Of a stretch of 64,000 nucleotides of DNA, positions 34,171-42,767 are shown one piece after another (position 1 is the first letter of the stretch; each line of letters opens with the position of its first letter). Source of the stretch: Kineococcus rhizosphaerae (GTDB taxonomy: Bacteria; Actinomycetota; Actinomycetes; Actinomycetales; Kineococcaceae). The translations under genes were made by a program, and so were the position numbers. The stretch lies in NCBI RefSeq assembly GCF_003002055.1, contig NZ_PVZF01000005.1, forward strand, positions 248,001-312,000. The letters are read 5' to 3'. The notes beneath the pieces are model-generated. The model was not told the origin of the DNA, ran no database searches, and worked only from the letters and a program-made list of their open reading frames with translations.

Positions 34171-36818
34171 GCGACCTCGCCGACGCCCTGCGGGAGGCCA
34201 TCGCCGGGCAGAGCCCGCGACGGGTGGCCGAACTGCTCGACGGGGTGCCCGAACGCGAGCGCCCGGCCCTGCGCGTCGTGCTGAAGGTGGACCGCGAGGG
34301 CCTGGGACGCCCGGCGTGGGCGGTCGCCGCCGCCGGCCTGGAGGGCGGGGCCGCGGCGGTGGCCCGCCGGTTGCGGACGGCGTGGATGCCCGGGGGGCAT
34401 CAGCCTGTCGAGGGTTCGACGAGTTCGTTCTCGTGGTGGGCCCCGGGGTGGGTCGTCGTCGCCCGTGTCCTGCTGCAGCGGCAGGTCGACTGGTTGCCGG
34501 ACCTCGTCGTCCGGCTCGCCGACGCGGAGGTGCGCGGCTGGGGGGACAGCCGCCACGTGCTGACCGAGCGGTTGCGGCGGGAGCTGTCGCTGCCCCGGCC
34601 GACGGGTGCCGGGTACCTGCGGTGGGCCGTGGGCCAGTGGTTCGGCGTGCCCTGGCAGGAGGACGGGCTCGACCGGGCCGAACGGCTGCGCCGCGAACCG
34701 GACCCGACCGCGCTGGTGGTGGCCGTCCTGGCCGTGCCCGAGATCGGTGTCGAACTGCAGATCACCCGTGCGGCTCCCACCGAGGAGTGGTGGTCCCCCG
34801 GGTGGCGCGAGGCCCTGCTCGACCTCGTCGCGGACGGCACCCTGGCCCGTGACCCGCTGCTGGACGCCCTGACCGCGGCGCTCGCGCTCGGGGGGTCCGG
34901 TCGGCACCAGAACTCCTTGGCGCACCTGCTCGGTGCCCTCGACCCCACACCGGAGGAGACAGCCGCGCGGTTCCGCGATCTGTGCGCGCTGCTGCCCGAG
35001 GCGGCGGGAACGGTCGCCGACGTCGTGCTGAGGCTGGGCCGGGCGGCGGTGGGCGCCGGTGCGGTCTCGGTCGCCGAAGCCGTCGAGACGACCGCGGAGG
35101 CGCTGCGCCGCCGGGAGAAGGGGGTGGTGCGGGCGCACCTGCGGTGGCTGGCGGGGCTGCCCGCGCAGGACCCCGCGCTGCGCGACGTCGTGCTGCCCGC
35201 CCTCTCTGAGGCCTTCGGCCACGAGCACCACGACCTGGCACAGCTGGCGTGGGCGGCGGTGGAGCGGCTGCTGCCCGGTGCCGCCGAGACCGTGCGGGCC
35301 GACCTGCTGGACCGGGCAGCGGAACTGCCGCGCGACCTGCAGGACGAGGCGGTGCGCGTCCTGGGTGGGAGCCCCGGCGTGACCGTCCCGGGCGAGCCGG
35401 TCGCCGCCGCACCTCCGGGCGAACCTGCCACCGCCCCACCGGCGGCCCCGCACCCGCCCCGGGTGCAGGACCTGGCCGACCTGGTCGTGGCGATCACCGA
35501 GCACACGCGACGCGGGCGCCCGGCCGACGCCGAACGGGTGCTGGACGGTCTGGCGCGGTTCGGGGCCCAGCACCTCCAGGCGCTGGCCGCGGCGCTGGCC
35601 CCGGCCGCCGAGAGCTTCAGCCTGGGGTGGGAGCGGGACGCGCACTTCGCGCCGTACCCGTTCCTGGCCGCGGCCACCCGGCGGCCGGGGTCGCCGCGCT
35701 GGCGCGGGGAGAAGCCGGGGCGCCCAGGTCCGGTCCCGCCGGGCGGGACCGGGATCCTCGCCCTGCGGGCCCGGGAGGTGGTGGAGCGGGTGCGGGCCGG
35801 GGTCGCCGCCCCGCTGCTCGCCTTCCCCGACACGGCCCTCGGTCACGTCGACCCGGGGCGGGTGCTGGCGGACCTGCGCCGCGCGGCCGCCACCGGCGTC
35901 GACCCCGGCCCGCTGGACCTGGAGCAGACCTGGCTGCGCTACCCCAGGGACGTGGCCGACGACGAGCACCTCGCCCGGCTGCGCGCGGTCGGCACCCCGG
36001 CCGCGGACCGGCTCGCGCAGCACCTGTCGCCCGGCGGCCTGCCGGAGGCGGTGGTCCAGCCCGTCCCCGTCGCCCTGCAGGGCAGGCGGTACGGCTACCA
36101 GGACACCTCCGAGCACCAGGACTGGCCGCTGGTGTCCCTGACGGGTTCGGTCGTGGACACCCCGCTGGTCGAGCGGGGCTTCGACGGGGCGGACCTGCCC
36201 GAGCGCGTCGTCCGGGAGCGGTGGTCGGGCGGGCTGGCCGCGCTCACCACGCTGGCCGTGCTGCCCTCCCACCGCGAGGTCGCCGCCGGCGAACTCCTCC
36301 CGCCCCTCGTCGACCTCGAGCACCGGCACGACGCTGCGACCACCACCACGCTCGCGCTGCTGCCGGAGGCCGGCGGTCCGACTGGCCGCGCCACCCACCT
36401 GGCCCTGGCCTACGGACTGCTCAGCGCCGACGAACGGGTCCGGCTCGGCGCGGTCGACGCCGTGCACGGCTTCGCCGTCCGCGGCGGACTCGACGCCACC
36501 GCGGCAGGCGCGGCGCTGGGTGCGGTGCTGACGCTGGACGAGGCCAAGCTCGTCCGGCTCACCCGGGCGCTGGCGCCACTGGCCCACGACGACCGGCGCG
36601 GGGTCCGGGAGTTCACCGCCCGGTACCTGCTGGCCGCCCTCGCCCCCGTGGTCCCGTTGCGGCGCAACGGGTTGTCCGACCTGCTGGCCCTTGCCGCCGA
36701 CGCCGCGCACGGCACCGGACCACACCGGCCGGTCCCCGGCCTAGCCGACCTCGCCACCTCCGGCGGGCGCAGCCGGAACGTCACCGAGGCCCGGCGGGTC
36801 CTGGCCGGACTGGCGTGA
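34167..36818 (+). CDS. DUF6493-like large helical-repeat protein
   Basis: An 883-residue, Ala/Leu/Arg-rich protein of repeated helices of the HEAT/ARM style, for example DLADALREAIAGQSPRRVAELL at the N-terminus and LVRLTRALAPLAHDD, FTARYLLAALAP near the end. A proline/alanine-rich linker near residue 415 divides it into two lobes. No catalytic motif is visible. It matches the type of proteins that accompany SWIM zinc-finger proteins in actinobacteria (DUF6493), assigned on size, composition and position. It starts in a GTGA overlap with the SWIM gene, arguing for a stable two-protein assembly, possibly nucleic-acid-associated. Confidence 0.75.
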   Translation: MSDLADALREAIAGQSPRRVAELLDGVPERERPALRVVLKVDREGLGRPAWAVAAAGLEGGAAAVARRLRTAWMPGGHQPVEGSTSSFSWWAPGWVVVARVLLQRQVDWLPDLVVRLADAEVRGWGDSRHVLTERLRRELSLPRPTGAGYLRWAVGQWFGVPWQEDGLDRAERLRREPDPTALVVAVLAVPEIGVELQITRAAPTEEWWSPGWREALLDLVADGTLARDPLLDALTAALALGGSGRHQNSLAHLLGALDPTPEETAARFRDLCALLPEAAGTVADVVLRLGRAAVGAGAVSVAEAVETTAEALRRREKGVVRAHLRWLAGLPAQDPALRDVVLPALSEAFGHEHHDLAQLAWAAVERLLPGAAETVRADLLDRAAELPRDLQDEAVRVLGGSPGVTVPGEPVAAAPPGEPATAPPAAPHPPRVQDLADLVVAITEHTRRGRPADAERVLDGLARFGAQHLQALAAALAPAAESFSLGWERDAHFAPYPFLAAATRRPGSPRWRGEKPGRPGPVPPGGTGILALRAREVVERVRAGVAAPLLAFPDTALGHVDPGRVLADLRRAAATGVDPGPLDLEQTWLRYPRDVADDEHLARLRAVGTPAADRLAQHLSPGGLPEAVVQPVPVALQGRRYGYQDTSEHQDWPLVSLTGSVVDTPLVERGFDGADLPERVVRERWSGGLAALTTLAVLPSHREVAAGELLPPLVDLEHRHDAATTTTLALLPEAGGPTGRATHLALAYGLLSADERVRLGAVDAVHGFAVRGGLDATAAGAALGAVLTLDEAKLVRLTRALAPLAHDDRRGVREFTARYLLAALAPVVPLRRNGLSDLLALAADAAHGTGPHRPVPGLADLATSGGRSRNVTEARRVLAGLA

Positions 36819-36843
36819 ACGGCCGGGCGAGCGGTCGGGTCGC

Positions 36844-37308
36844 TCAGGGACGGGGCGCCCGGACCAGGAACACGTCGACGGGGTCCTCGTGGTCGAGCAC
36901 GAACCCGTGCCGCTCGTACAGGCGCCGGGCGTCGCTGCGCTGCAGGACGTCGAGGCGCACCGTGGTCCCGCTCGCGTCGGCGGCGCGCGTCACCGCGCTC
37001 AGCGCGGCCGTCCCCACGCCCCGGCCCTGCACCGGGACGTCCAGGTAGAAGTGCTCGAGCCACACGCCGTCGGGGGCCGGGCGCAGGGCCAGGGACCCGA
37101 CGGGGCCGGCGGGCCCGCGCAGGACCTGCGTGCGCTCGGGCGCGAACCCCGACAGGAACCGTTCGCGCACCCGCACGTCGTCGTAGCGGCCGAGCCGTTC
37201 CAGGCTCGGCCGCAGGACGGTGGCCCGCAGCTCGGCGAGGGCGGGCCCGTCCTCCGGCCGGGCCGGTGACCACGTGAGCGGAGGTGACGGCGGCAGCGTG
37301 ACGAGCAC
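36844..37308 (-). CDS. GNAT-family N-acetyltransferase
   Basis: A roughly 154-residue GNAT protein with the family core: motif D/A strand VWLEHFYLDVPVQGRGVGTA (acetyl-CoA binding QGRGVG), helix ALSAVTRAAD and motif B region RLYERHGFVLDHED. It should acetylate a small molecule or protein amine using acetyl-CoA; the acceptor is unknown. The start is uncertain: a GTG at 37308 has TTGCCT exactly six bases before it, while another GTG at 37338 would add ten residues without a ribosome site. It is convergent with the DUF6493 gene. Confidence 0.85.
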   Translation of the reverse strand: MLVTLPPSPPLTWSPARPEDGPALAELRATVLRPSLERLGRYDDVRVRERFLSGFAPERTQVLRGPAGPVGSLALRPAPDGVWLEHFYLDVPVQGRGVGTAALSAVTRAADASGTTVRLDVLQRSDARRLYERHGFVLDHEDPVDVFLVRAPRP

Positions 37309-37417
37309 GGACCCAGGCAACCAGACACCCGTGCCCACGACCCGACCGGGTACGTGTCACGCCTCGAGGCACCGGTGACGCCCCGGCTCCCACCAGCGGC
37401 GGCCCTGCGCCCGCCCG

Positions 37418-38122
37418 CTAGCTGTACTGCCCCCGGACCCGGCCGGCAGCCCGCGTCCCGCTCGTCGTCGACCGGGTGCGGTGCCGGTACCAGCCGTGCG
37501 CGAGGAGGGCGCAGCCGAGCCCGATGACCATGGCGGCCCCGACGTCGCTGACGTGGTGCATCCCGCGGTACAGGCGCGCGAACGCGACCAGCAGGGGCAC
37601 GAGGAGGCACGCGATGACCGTCAGCCGCCGCAGCCAGGTCCGGTGGACCTGCAGGGCGACGAGCGCGAACGCGACGTAGAGGGCGGTGGACGCACCGGTG
37701 TGCCCGCTGGGGTAGCTCGTGGTCGGGGGTGAGACGTCGAGCTTGGCCACGGACGGCCGGTCCCGGCCGACGAGGCTGGAGACGGTGGCGAAGATGACCG
37801 CCTGCAACGCGATCGCGATCGCGGGGACGGCGGCGAGGCGCCAGTCCCTGGTCCGCCAGAGCAGCAGCCCCGCCACGACCAGGCAGACGCCGATGACGGT
37901 CTCGGTGTTGCCCAGGTGCGACCAGACGAGCGTGACGGTGTTCCAGCCGGGGGTCCGGTCCGCGGCCAGTTCGTCGTTCACGGCCTCCTCGGCGTGGGAG
38001 AGCCCGGCCAGCGGTCCGGTCAGGGCGAGGCCGAAGCCCGCGATCAGCCCCCAGAGGACGACGCCGGGGGCGACGGCTCGGACGAGGAGGTCACGGCCGT
38101 CGGCCGGACGAATGCGGTCCAC
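37418..38122 (-). CDS. PAP2-family membrane phosphatase (copy 1)
   Basis: A 234-residue type-2 phosphatidic-acid phosphatase. The three catalytic motifs are present: KLDVSP-preceding VGRDRPSVAK (KxxxxxxRP-like), PSGHTGAS and RLYRGMHHVSDV. Six hydrophobic helices place it in the membrane; it may act on lipid or polyprenyl phosphates. The GTG start at 38122 is supported by TACGCT exactly six bases upstream (38129-38134), even though this puts the start 79 bases inside the preceding PAP2 gene. The two neighbours are both 234 residues long and are probably an old tandem duplication. Confidence 0.85.
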   Translation of the reverse strand: MDRIRPADGRDLLVRAVAPGVVLWGLIAGFGLALTGPLAGLSHAEEAVNDELAADRTPGWNTVTLVWSHLGNTETVIGVCLVVAGLLLWRTRDWRLAAVPAIAIALQAVIFATVSSLVGRDRPSVAKLDVSPPTTSYPSGHTGASTALYVAFALVALQVHRTWLRRLTVIACLLVPLLVAFARLYRGMHHVSDVGAAMVIGLGCALLAHGWYRHRTRSTTSGTRAAGRVRGQYS

Positions 38123-38748
38123 GACGCGAGCGTAAGACCCAGCCCGATCAGGTGTCCGGCGATCACGTCGGACGGGAAGTGCGCCCCGAGGAGCACCCGG
38201 TCGAGGTCGACCAGGAGCACCGCGAGCACCGCGGCGGCCACCGCGATCCGGCGTCGGGCCGGCGACATCAGCGGCCACGCGAGGACGAGCAGGACGGCGG
38301 CGGCGGTGGTGGCGTTGAGGGCGTGGCCGGAGGGGAAGGAGTACCCGTGCGGGTGCGCCAGCGGGGAGTCCAGGACGGGCCGGGCCCGTTTCACGACGAG
38401 CTTGGCGAGAGCCCCCAGACCCCAGCCGGCCATCATGGTCACGAAGGCCCAGGTCGCGCGCCTGCGGGCCCCGGTCGCCACGGCGACCCGCACCACGACC
38501 AGCGTCGAGGCCGCGTAGACCACCACCGGTTGGGTCACCTCCTGGACGACGACCAGGGGCGCGACCAGGTGAGCAGCCCGCGCGACGTCCGTCGCCGCTC
38601 TGATCACGCCGTCGTCGAGGGCCACCACGGCGTCCGACCGCTGGCGCACCGCGAACGTCAGCAGGACCAGCGGTGTCCCGAACAGCGTCATCGCGACGAG
38701 GGAGCGCGCCGCGCGCCGGGCCAGGCGCCCCGCTGCGGCGGAGTTCAC
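38044..38748 (-). CDS. PAP2-family membrane phosphatase (copy 2)
   Basis: A 234-residue PAP2 enzyme. Motifs KLVVKRARPVLDSP, FPSGHALNAT and RVLLGAHFPSDVIAGH are all present, with six predicted helices. The C-terminal tail is Ser/Pro-rich (SSSEPSPPASSSGG). Its GTG at 38748 overlaps the stop of a 24-codon leaderless ORF upstream, so translation is probably coupled to it. Its 3' end overlaps the start of the next PAP2 gene by 79 bases. Physiological substrates could be undecaprenyl-pyrophosphate or phosphatidate; this cannot be settled from sequence. Confidence 0.85.
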   Translation of the reverse strand: MNSAAAGRLARRAARSLVAMTLFGTPLVLLTFAVRQRSDAVVALDDGVIRAATDVARAAHLVAPLVVVQEVTQPVVVYAASTLVVVRVAVATGARRRATWAFVTMMAGWGLGALAKLVVKRARPVLDSPLAHPHGYSFPSGHALNATTAAAVLLVLAWPLMSPARRRIAVAAAVLAVLLVDLDRVLLGAHFPSDVIAGHLIGLGLTLASWTAFVRPTAVTSSSEPSPPASSSGG

Positions 38749-38819
38749 CGTCCCGGCCGGGAGGACGTCGGCGGGGCCGGGTCGAGCCCGCAGAGGCGAG
38801 GCACCTCGGGAAGGGGCAC
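38745..38819 (-). CDS. Short leaderless ORF coupled to the PAP2 gene
   Basis: A 24-codon ORF (VPLPEVPRLCGLDPAPP...) beginning at a GTG that lies exactly six bases after TACGTT (38826-38831 on this strand), the leaderless pattern seen elsewhere in the window. Its TGA overlaps the GTG of the PAP2 gene (GTGA at 38745-38748). The arrangement mirrors the short ORF before glpK. The peptide is proline/arginine-rich, with no recognisable family; it may serve to load ribosomes onto the phosphatase gene. Confidence 0.45.
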   Translation of the reverse strand: MPLPEVPRLCGLDPAPPTSSRPGR

Positions 38820-38887
38820 GCCCGGAACGTAACACGCCGGTGCGCGGAGCCTCGGTCCCGCGGCGTCGACGGCCGCGGTCCCGCCCC

Positions 38888-38903
38888 CACCGCTGTCGCG
38901 GTG
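38888..38903 (-). terminator. Hairpin downstream of kdpE
   Basis: CACCGC-TGTC-GCGGTG forms a perfect 6-base stem with a tetraloop, 28 bases after the kdpE stop. It is a candidate end of the kdp transcript. Confidence 0.4.
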
Positions 38904-38930
38904 CGGAACGGTCACGCCCGTCCGGACGCG

Positions 38931-39608
38931 TCACATCTCGAACCGGTACCCCATCCCGGGTTCGGTGATGAGGTGCACGGGCGCGCCGGGGACCTTCTCC
39001 AGCTTGCGCCGCAACTGCCCGACGTAGACGCGCAGGTAGTTCGTCTCCCGCCCGTAGTTCGGGCCCCAGACCTCCTGCAGCAGCTGGGTCTGGCTCACGA
39101 GCCGGCCCGCGTTGGTCACGAGGACCTGCAGCAGGTGCCACTCGGTCGGGGTGAGCTTCACGGGCTCGCCGTCGCGGGTGACGGTGCGGCGGGCGAGGTC
39201 GATGTGCAGGTCGCCCACGTCGACGACGTCGGGGGCGGCGTCGCTCACCGCGCCCCGGCGCACCGCGGCGCGCAACCGCGCCAGCAGCACGTCCATCGCG
39301 AAGGGTTTCGTGACGTAGTCGTCGGCGCCGGCGTCGAGGGCCTCGACGGCGTCGGTCGAGGCGGTGCGGGCCGTCAGCACGATGATCGGCACGGGGCTCC
39401 AGCCGCGGATCCCGGCGATGACCTCCAGCCCGTCGAGGTCGGGCAGGCCCAGGTCGAGCAGGACGACGTCGGGGTGGGTCGCGGCGGCCGCCTCCAGCGC
39501 CGAGGCCCCGTCGGCGGCGACGGTGACGTCCCACCCGCGCGCGCTGAGGTTGATCGACAACGCCCGCCGCAGGCCCGGCTCGTCGTCGACCACGAGCACT
39601 CGGCTCAT
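38931..39608 (-). CDS. kdpE: KdpE response regulator
   Basis: A 225-residue OmpR/PhoB-type regulator. The receiver domain has the acidic pair DD (residues 8-9), phosphoacceptor Asp52 (VVLLDLGLPD), Thr in VLTAR and Lys in YVTKPF; the C-terminal winged helix contains LTPTEWHLLQVLVTNAGRLV and the ending ITEPGMGYRFEM. Phosphorylated KdpE activates kdp transcription at low potassium or high osmolarity. The ATG overlaps the kdpD stop (ATGA), so it is the last gene of a coupled operon. The regularly spaced repeats at 46783 are its probable target. Confidence 0.95.
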   Translation of the reverse strand: MSRVLVVDDEPGLRRALSINLSARGWDVTVAADGASALEAAAATHPDVVLLDLGLPDLDGLEVIAGIRGWSPVPIIVLTARTASTDAVEALDAGADDYVTKPFAMDVLLARLRAAVRRGAVSDAAPDVVDVGDLHIDLARRTVTRDGEPVKLTPTEWHLLQVLVTNAGRLVSQTQLLQEVWGPNYGRETNYLRVYVGQLRRKLEKVPGAPVHLITEPGMGYRFEM

Positions 39609-42166
39609 GCCGGCCGGACCTCCGCGAGTTCGTGGGTGTGACCGGCCAACGGTAGGTCCAGCACCATCGTCAGGCCGCCACCGGGGGTGTCCTCGGCCTG
39701 CAGGCGGCCCCCGACGGCCTCGGCGAGCCCGCGGGCGACGGCCAGGCCCAGCCCGAGCCCGGCCGTCGAGCGGTCGCCGAGGCGCTGGAACGGGGTGAAG
39801 GCGCGTTCCTTGGCGGCGCCGGGCAGGCCGGGGCCGTGGTCGACGACGAGCAGCCGCACGCTCTGGTGGCCGTCCTCGGTGGCGACGACCGCCTCGACCT
39901 GCACGCCCGTCCCGCCGTGCCGGACGGCGTTCTGCACGAGGTTGGCCACGACCCGCTGCAGCAGGCCCGGGTCGGTGGAGACCGGCGGCAGGTCCACCGG
40001 GACGAGCGAGCGCACCCCGGGCAGGTCGCGCACCGCGGCGTGCACGACCTCGTCGAGGTCGACGACGACGAGGTGGGGTTCGACGACGCCGCTGCGCACG
40101 CGGGTCAGGTCGAGCAGGTCGTCGATGAGGCCCTGCAGGCGGTCGGCGGAGTTGCCCACCTCGGCCAGCAGTTCGTCGCGCACCTCCTCGGGCAGTTCGA
40201 TGTCCTTGGCCCGCAGGCTGTCCAACGAGGCCTTGAGGGTCGCCAGCGGGGTCCGCAGGTCGTGGGAGACGGCCGTCAGCAGCGCCCCGCGGACGGCGTC
40301 GCCCTCCTCGAGCCGGCGCACCTGCGCGGCCTCGGCGCGCAGCCGCTGCTTCTGCCGGATCGCGGCGACCTGCGCGGCGAACGCCTCCAGGACCCGCCGG
40401 TCGTCGGCGACGAGGAGGCGGCCGCGCAGGACCAGGCACGTCAGCTCGTCGACGACCACCTCGGCGTCGGCGTCGGTGGGCTGGGTGCACACCGGGTCGC
40501 CCGTGGCGGCGGCCACCGTCCACGGCGAGCGGACGTCGGTGCGCTCGAGCAGCGTGACGGAGTCGACGGCGAACGTCTCGCGGGTGTGCCGCAGCGCCTC
40601 GGTCAGCGGGTCGGCGGCCAGCAGCGCCGTGCGGGTCAGCACGGACAGGGCCTCGGACTCGGCCCGGGACCGGTGCGCGTCCCGCGTGCGCCGGGCCGCG
40701 GTGTCGACGGTGCTGGACACCGCCAGGGCCACGAGCAGGAACACCGCGAGGGCGACGGCGTTGGCGGGCTGGGCGATCGTGAACTGGTGGACGGGCTGGG
40801 TGAAGAACCAGTTCACGGCCAGGCCCGCGACCAGGGCCGCGGCCAGCGCGGGCAGCACCCCGCCGACGAGGGCGGCCGCGACGACGACCACGAGGAAGGC
40901 CATGAGGTCGGTCGACAGGTCCTGGTGCGGCAGCGCGGCGAGGAGGCCGGTGACCGCCAGGGGCCCGGCCAGGGCCACGACCCACCCCAGCAGCCGCCGG
41001 GAACCGGGCAGCGCCGCGCCCGCGCGCCGGGGCAGCGCGAAGGGGCGGGCCTGCTGGTCGTGGGTGACGACGAGGACGTCGATCGCGCCCGCCCCGCGCA
41101 CGACGCCGTCCCCGACGCTGCGCCGGAACAGCGACGCGAGGGGCCGGTGCCGGCTGGCGCCGACGACGATCTGGGAGGCGTTGACGCCGCGGGCGAACTC
41201 CAGCAGGGACGTCGCGACGTCCTCGCCGACCACCTGGTGGTAGGTGCCGCCGAGGGTCTCGACGAGTGCGCGCTGCTCGGCCAGCCGGGCGGGGGAACTG
41301 CGGACGAGCCCGTCGCCGCGCGCGACGTGGACGGCGTGCAGTTCCCCACCGGCGCCCCGGCCGGCCAGCCGGGCGGCGCGGCGCACCAGCGTCGAGCCCT
41401 CCGCTCCCCCGGTCAGCGCGACGACGACGCGTTCGCGCGCGGGCCACGTCGCCTCGATGCCCTGCTGGGCGCGGTAGCGCTCCAGGCCCTCGTCGACGCG
41501 GTCGGCCAGCCACAGCAGCGCCAGTTCGCGCAGCGCCGTGAGGTTGCCGGTGCGGAAGTAGTTCGACAGGGCGGCGTCGACGCGTTCGGGGGCGTAGACG
41601 TTGCCGTGAGACAGCCTGCGCTGCAGCGCCTCGGGGGTCATGTCGACGAGCTGCACCTGGTCGGCCGAGCGCAGCACGGCGTCCGGGATCGTCTCGCGCT
41701 GTTCGATGCCGGTGATGTGCTCGACGACGTCGTTGAGGGACTCCAGGTGCTGGATGTTCACCGTCGAGACGACGTCGACGCCGGCGTCCAGGAGGTGCTG
41801 GACGTCCTGCCACCGCTTGGGCCGTTCCGAGCCCGGCGCGTTCGTGTGGGCCAGCTCGTCGACGACCACGATCTCCGGCCGCCGGCGCAGGACCGCGTCC
41901 ACGTCGAGCTCACCGACCTCCAGCCCGCGGTGCTCGACGATCCGCCGCGGCAGGACCTCCAGCCCCGCCAGCAGCGCCTCGGTCCGTTCCCGGTGGTGGC
42001 ACTCGACGAGCCCGACGACGACGTCCGTGCCGCGCGCGAGGCGGCGGTGGGCCTCGTCGAGCGCGGCGAAGGTCTTGCCGACGCCGGGGGCGGCTCCGAG
42101 GAACACCCGCAGCCGCCCCCGCCGCACGAGGTCCGGCGCAGGGCTCACCTCCCCAGTGTGCGGCAC
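39605..42166 (-). CDS. kdpD: KdpD osmosensitive potassium sensor kinase
   Basis: An 853-residue sensor with the full KdpD layout: N-terminal KdpD domain with Walker A GAAPGVGKT (residues 24-32) and DELAHTNAPG, a Usp-like domain (VVALTGGAEGSTLVRRAARLA, about 250-360), four clustered transmembrane helices around 400-500 (starting LLGWVVALAGPLAVTGLLA), a GAF-like region, and a histidine kinase core with SHDLRTPLATL (His near 632), an N-box NLVQNAVRHG and G-box GLGLGLAVARGLAEA. It senses intracellular potassium and phosphorylates KdpE. The GTG at 42166 begins two bases after the kdpC stop; a second in-frame GTG six codons later is possible. Confidence 0.94.
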   Translation of the reverse strand: MPHTGEVSPAPDLVRRGRLRVFLGAAPGVGKTFAALDEAHRRLARGTDVVVGLVECHHRERTEALLAGLEVLPRRIVEHRGLEVGELDVDAVLRRRPEIVVVDELAHTNAPGSERPKRWQDVQHLLDAGVDVVSTVNIQHLESLNDVVEHITGIEQRETIPDAVLRSADQVQLVDMTPEALQRRLSHGNVYAPERVDAALSNYFRTGNLTALRELALLWLADRVDEGLERYRAQQGIEATWPARERVVVALTGGAEGSTLVRRAARLAGRGAGGELHAVHVARGDGLVRSSPARLAEQRALVETLGGTYHQVVGEDVATSLLEFARGVNASQIVVGASRHRPLASLFRRSVGDGVVRGAGAIDVLVVTHDQQARPFALPRRAGAALPGSRRLLGWVVALAGPLAVTGLLAALPHQDLSTDLMAFLVVVVAAALVGGVLPALAAALVAGLAVNWFFTQPVHQFTIAQPANAVALAVFLLVALAVSSTVDTAARRTRDAHRSRAESEALSVLTRTALLAADPLTEALRHTRETFAVDSVTLLERTDVRSPWTVAAATGDPVCTQPTDADAEVVVDELTCLVLRGRLLVADDRRVLEAFAAQVAAIRQKQRLRAEAAQVRRLEEGDAVRGALLTAVSHDLRTPLATLKASLDSLRAKDIELPEEVRDELLAEVGNSADRLQGLIDDLLDLTRVRSGVVEPHLVVVDLDEVVHAAVRDLPGVRSLVPVDLPPVSTDPGLLQRVVANLVQNAVRHGGTGVQVEAVVATEDGHQSVRLLVVDHGPGLPGAAKERAFTPFQRLGDRSTAGLGLGLAVARGLAEAVGGRLQAEDTPGGGLTMVLDLPLAGHTHELAEVRPA

Positions 42167-42168
42167 GT

Positions 42169-42762
42169 TCAGGACGCCAGGGCCTGCAGCGCGAGGTTGA
42201 GCTCCAGGACGTTCACGGTGGGCTCGCCCAGGAACCCGAGCTGGCGGCCCGCGGTGTGCTGCGCGACGAGGTCGGCCACCTGCTGCTCGCTCAGCCCGCG
42301 GGCCCCCGCGACCCGGGCGACCTGCTGGCGGGCGTACTCCGGGGAGATGTCGGGGTCGAGCCCGGAACCGGAGGCGGTCAGGGCGTCGGGGGCCACGTCG
42401 GCGGGGTTCGTCCCGTCGGCCGCGGCGACGGCGGCGCGCCGCTCCTCGACGGCCTTCAGCAGGTCCGGGTTGTTCGGGCCCAGGTTCGAGGCACCCGAGG
42501 AGGTCGGGTCGTAGCCGTCCTTCCCGGCCGCCGACGGGCGCGGCCAGAACCACTGGTCGCCGGTGAAGGCCTGGCCGATGATCCGGGACCCGACCGCGGT
42601 CCCGCCGGAGCTGACGATCTGGCCGTCGGCGCGGCCGGGGGTGAGCCGGCCGATGCCGAAGACCGCCAGCGGGTACAGGACCCCGAGGACGACGGTGGCG
42701 GCGATCAGCAGGAGCAGACCGGTGCGGGCCTGCCGCACGAGGTTGGCGAAGGTGAGGGACAT
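42169..42762 (-). CDS. kdpC: Potassium-transporting ATPase subunit C
   Basis: A 197-residue KdpC. A single N-terminal membrane helix (LLLLIAATVVLGVLYPLAVFG) is followed by the family motifs QAFTGDQWFWPRPSAAG, SGASNLGPNNPDLL, SGLDPDISPEYA and ELNLAL near the end. KdpC assembles with KdpA/B and tunes ATP affinity. Length is normal. The ATG at 42762 lies five bases after the kdpB stop, and the stop is two bases before kdpD. Confidence 0.95.
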   Translation of the reverse strand: MSLTFANLVRQARTGLLLLIAATVVLGVLYPLAVFGIGRLTPGRADGQIVSSGGTAVGSRIIGQAFTGDQWFWPRPSAAGKDGYDPTSSGASNLGPNNPDLLKAVEERRAAVAAADGTNPADVAPDALTASGSGLDPDISPEYARQQVARVAGARGLSEQQVADLVAQHTAGRQLGFLGEPTVNVLELNLALQALAS

Positions 42763-42767
42763 TCTGA

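Noticed and set aside
38044-38122. Moving the downstream PAP2 start to avoid the overlap
   Set aside because: No in-frame ATG or GTG occurs between 38122 and the first membrane helix, and the TACGCT hexamer six bases upstream supports the overlapping start.
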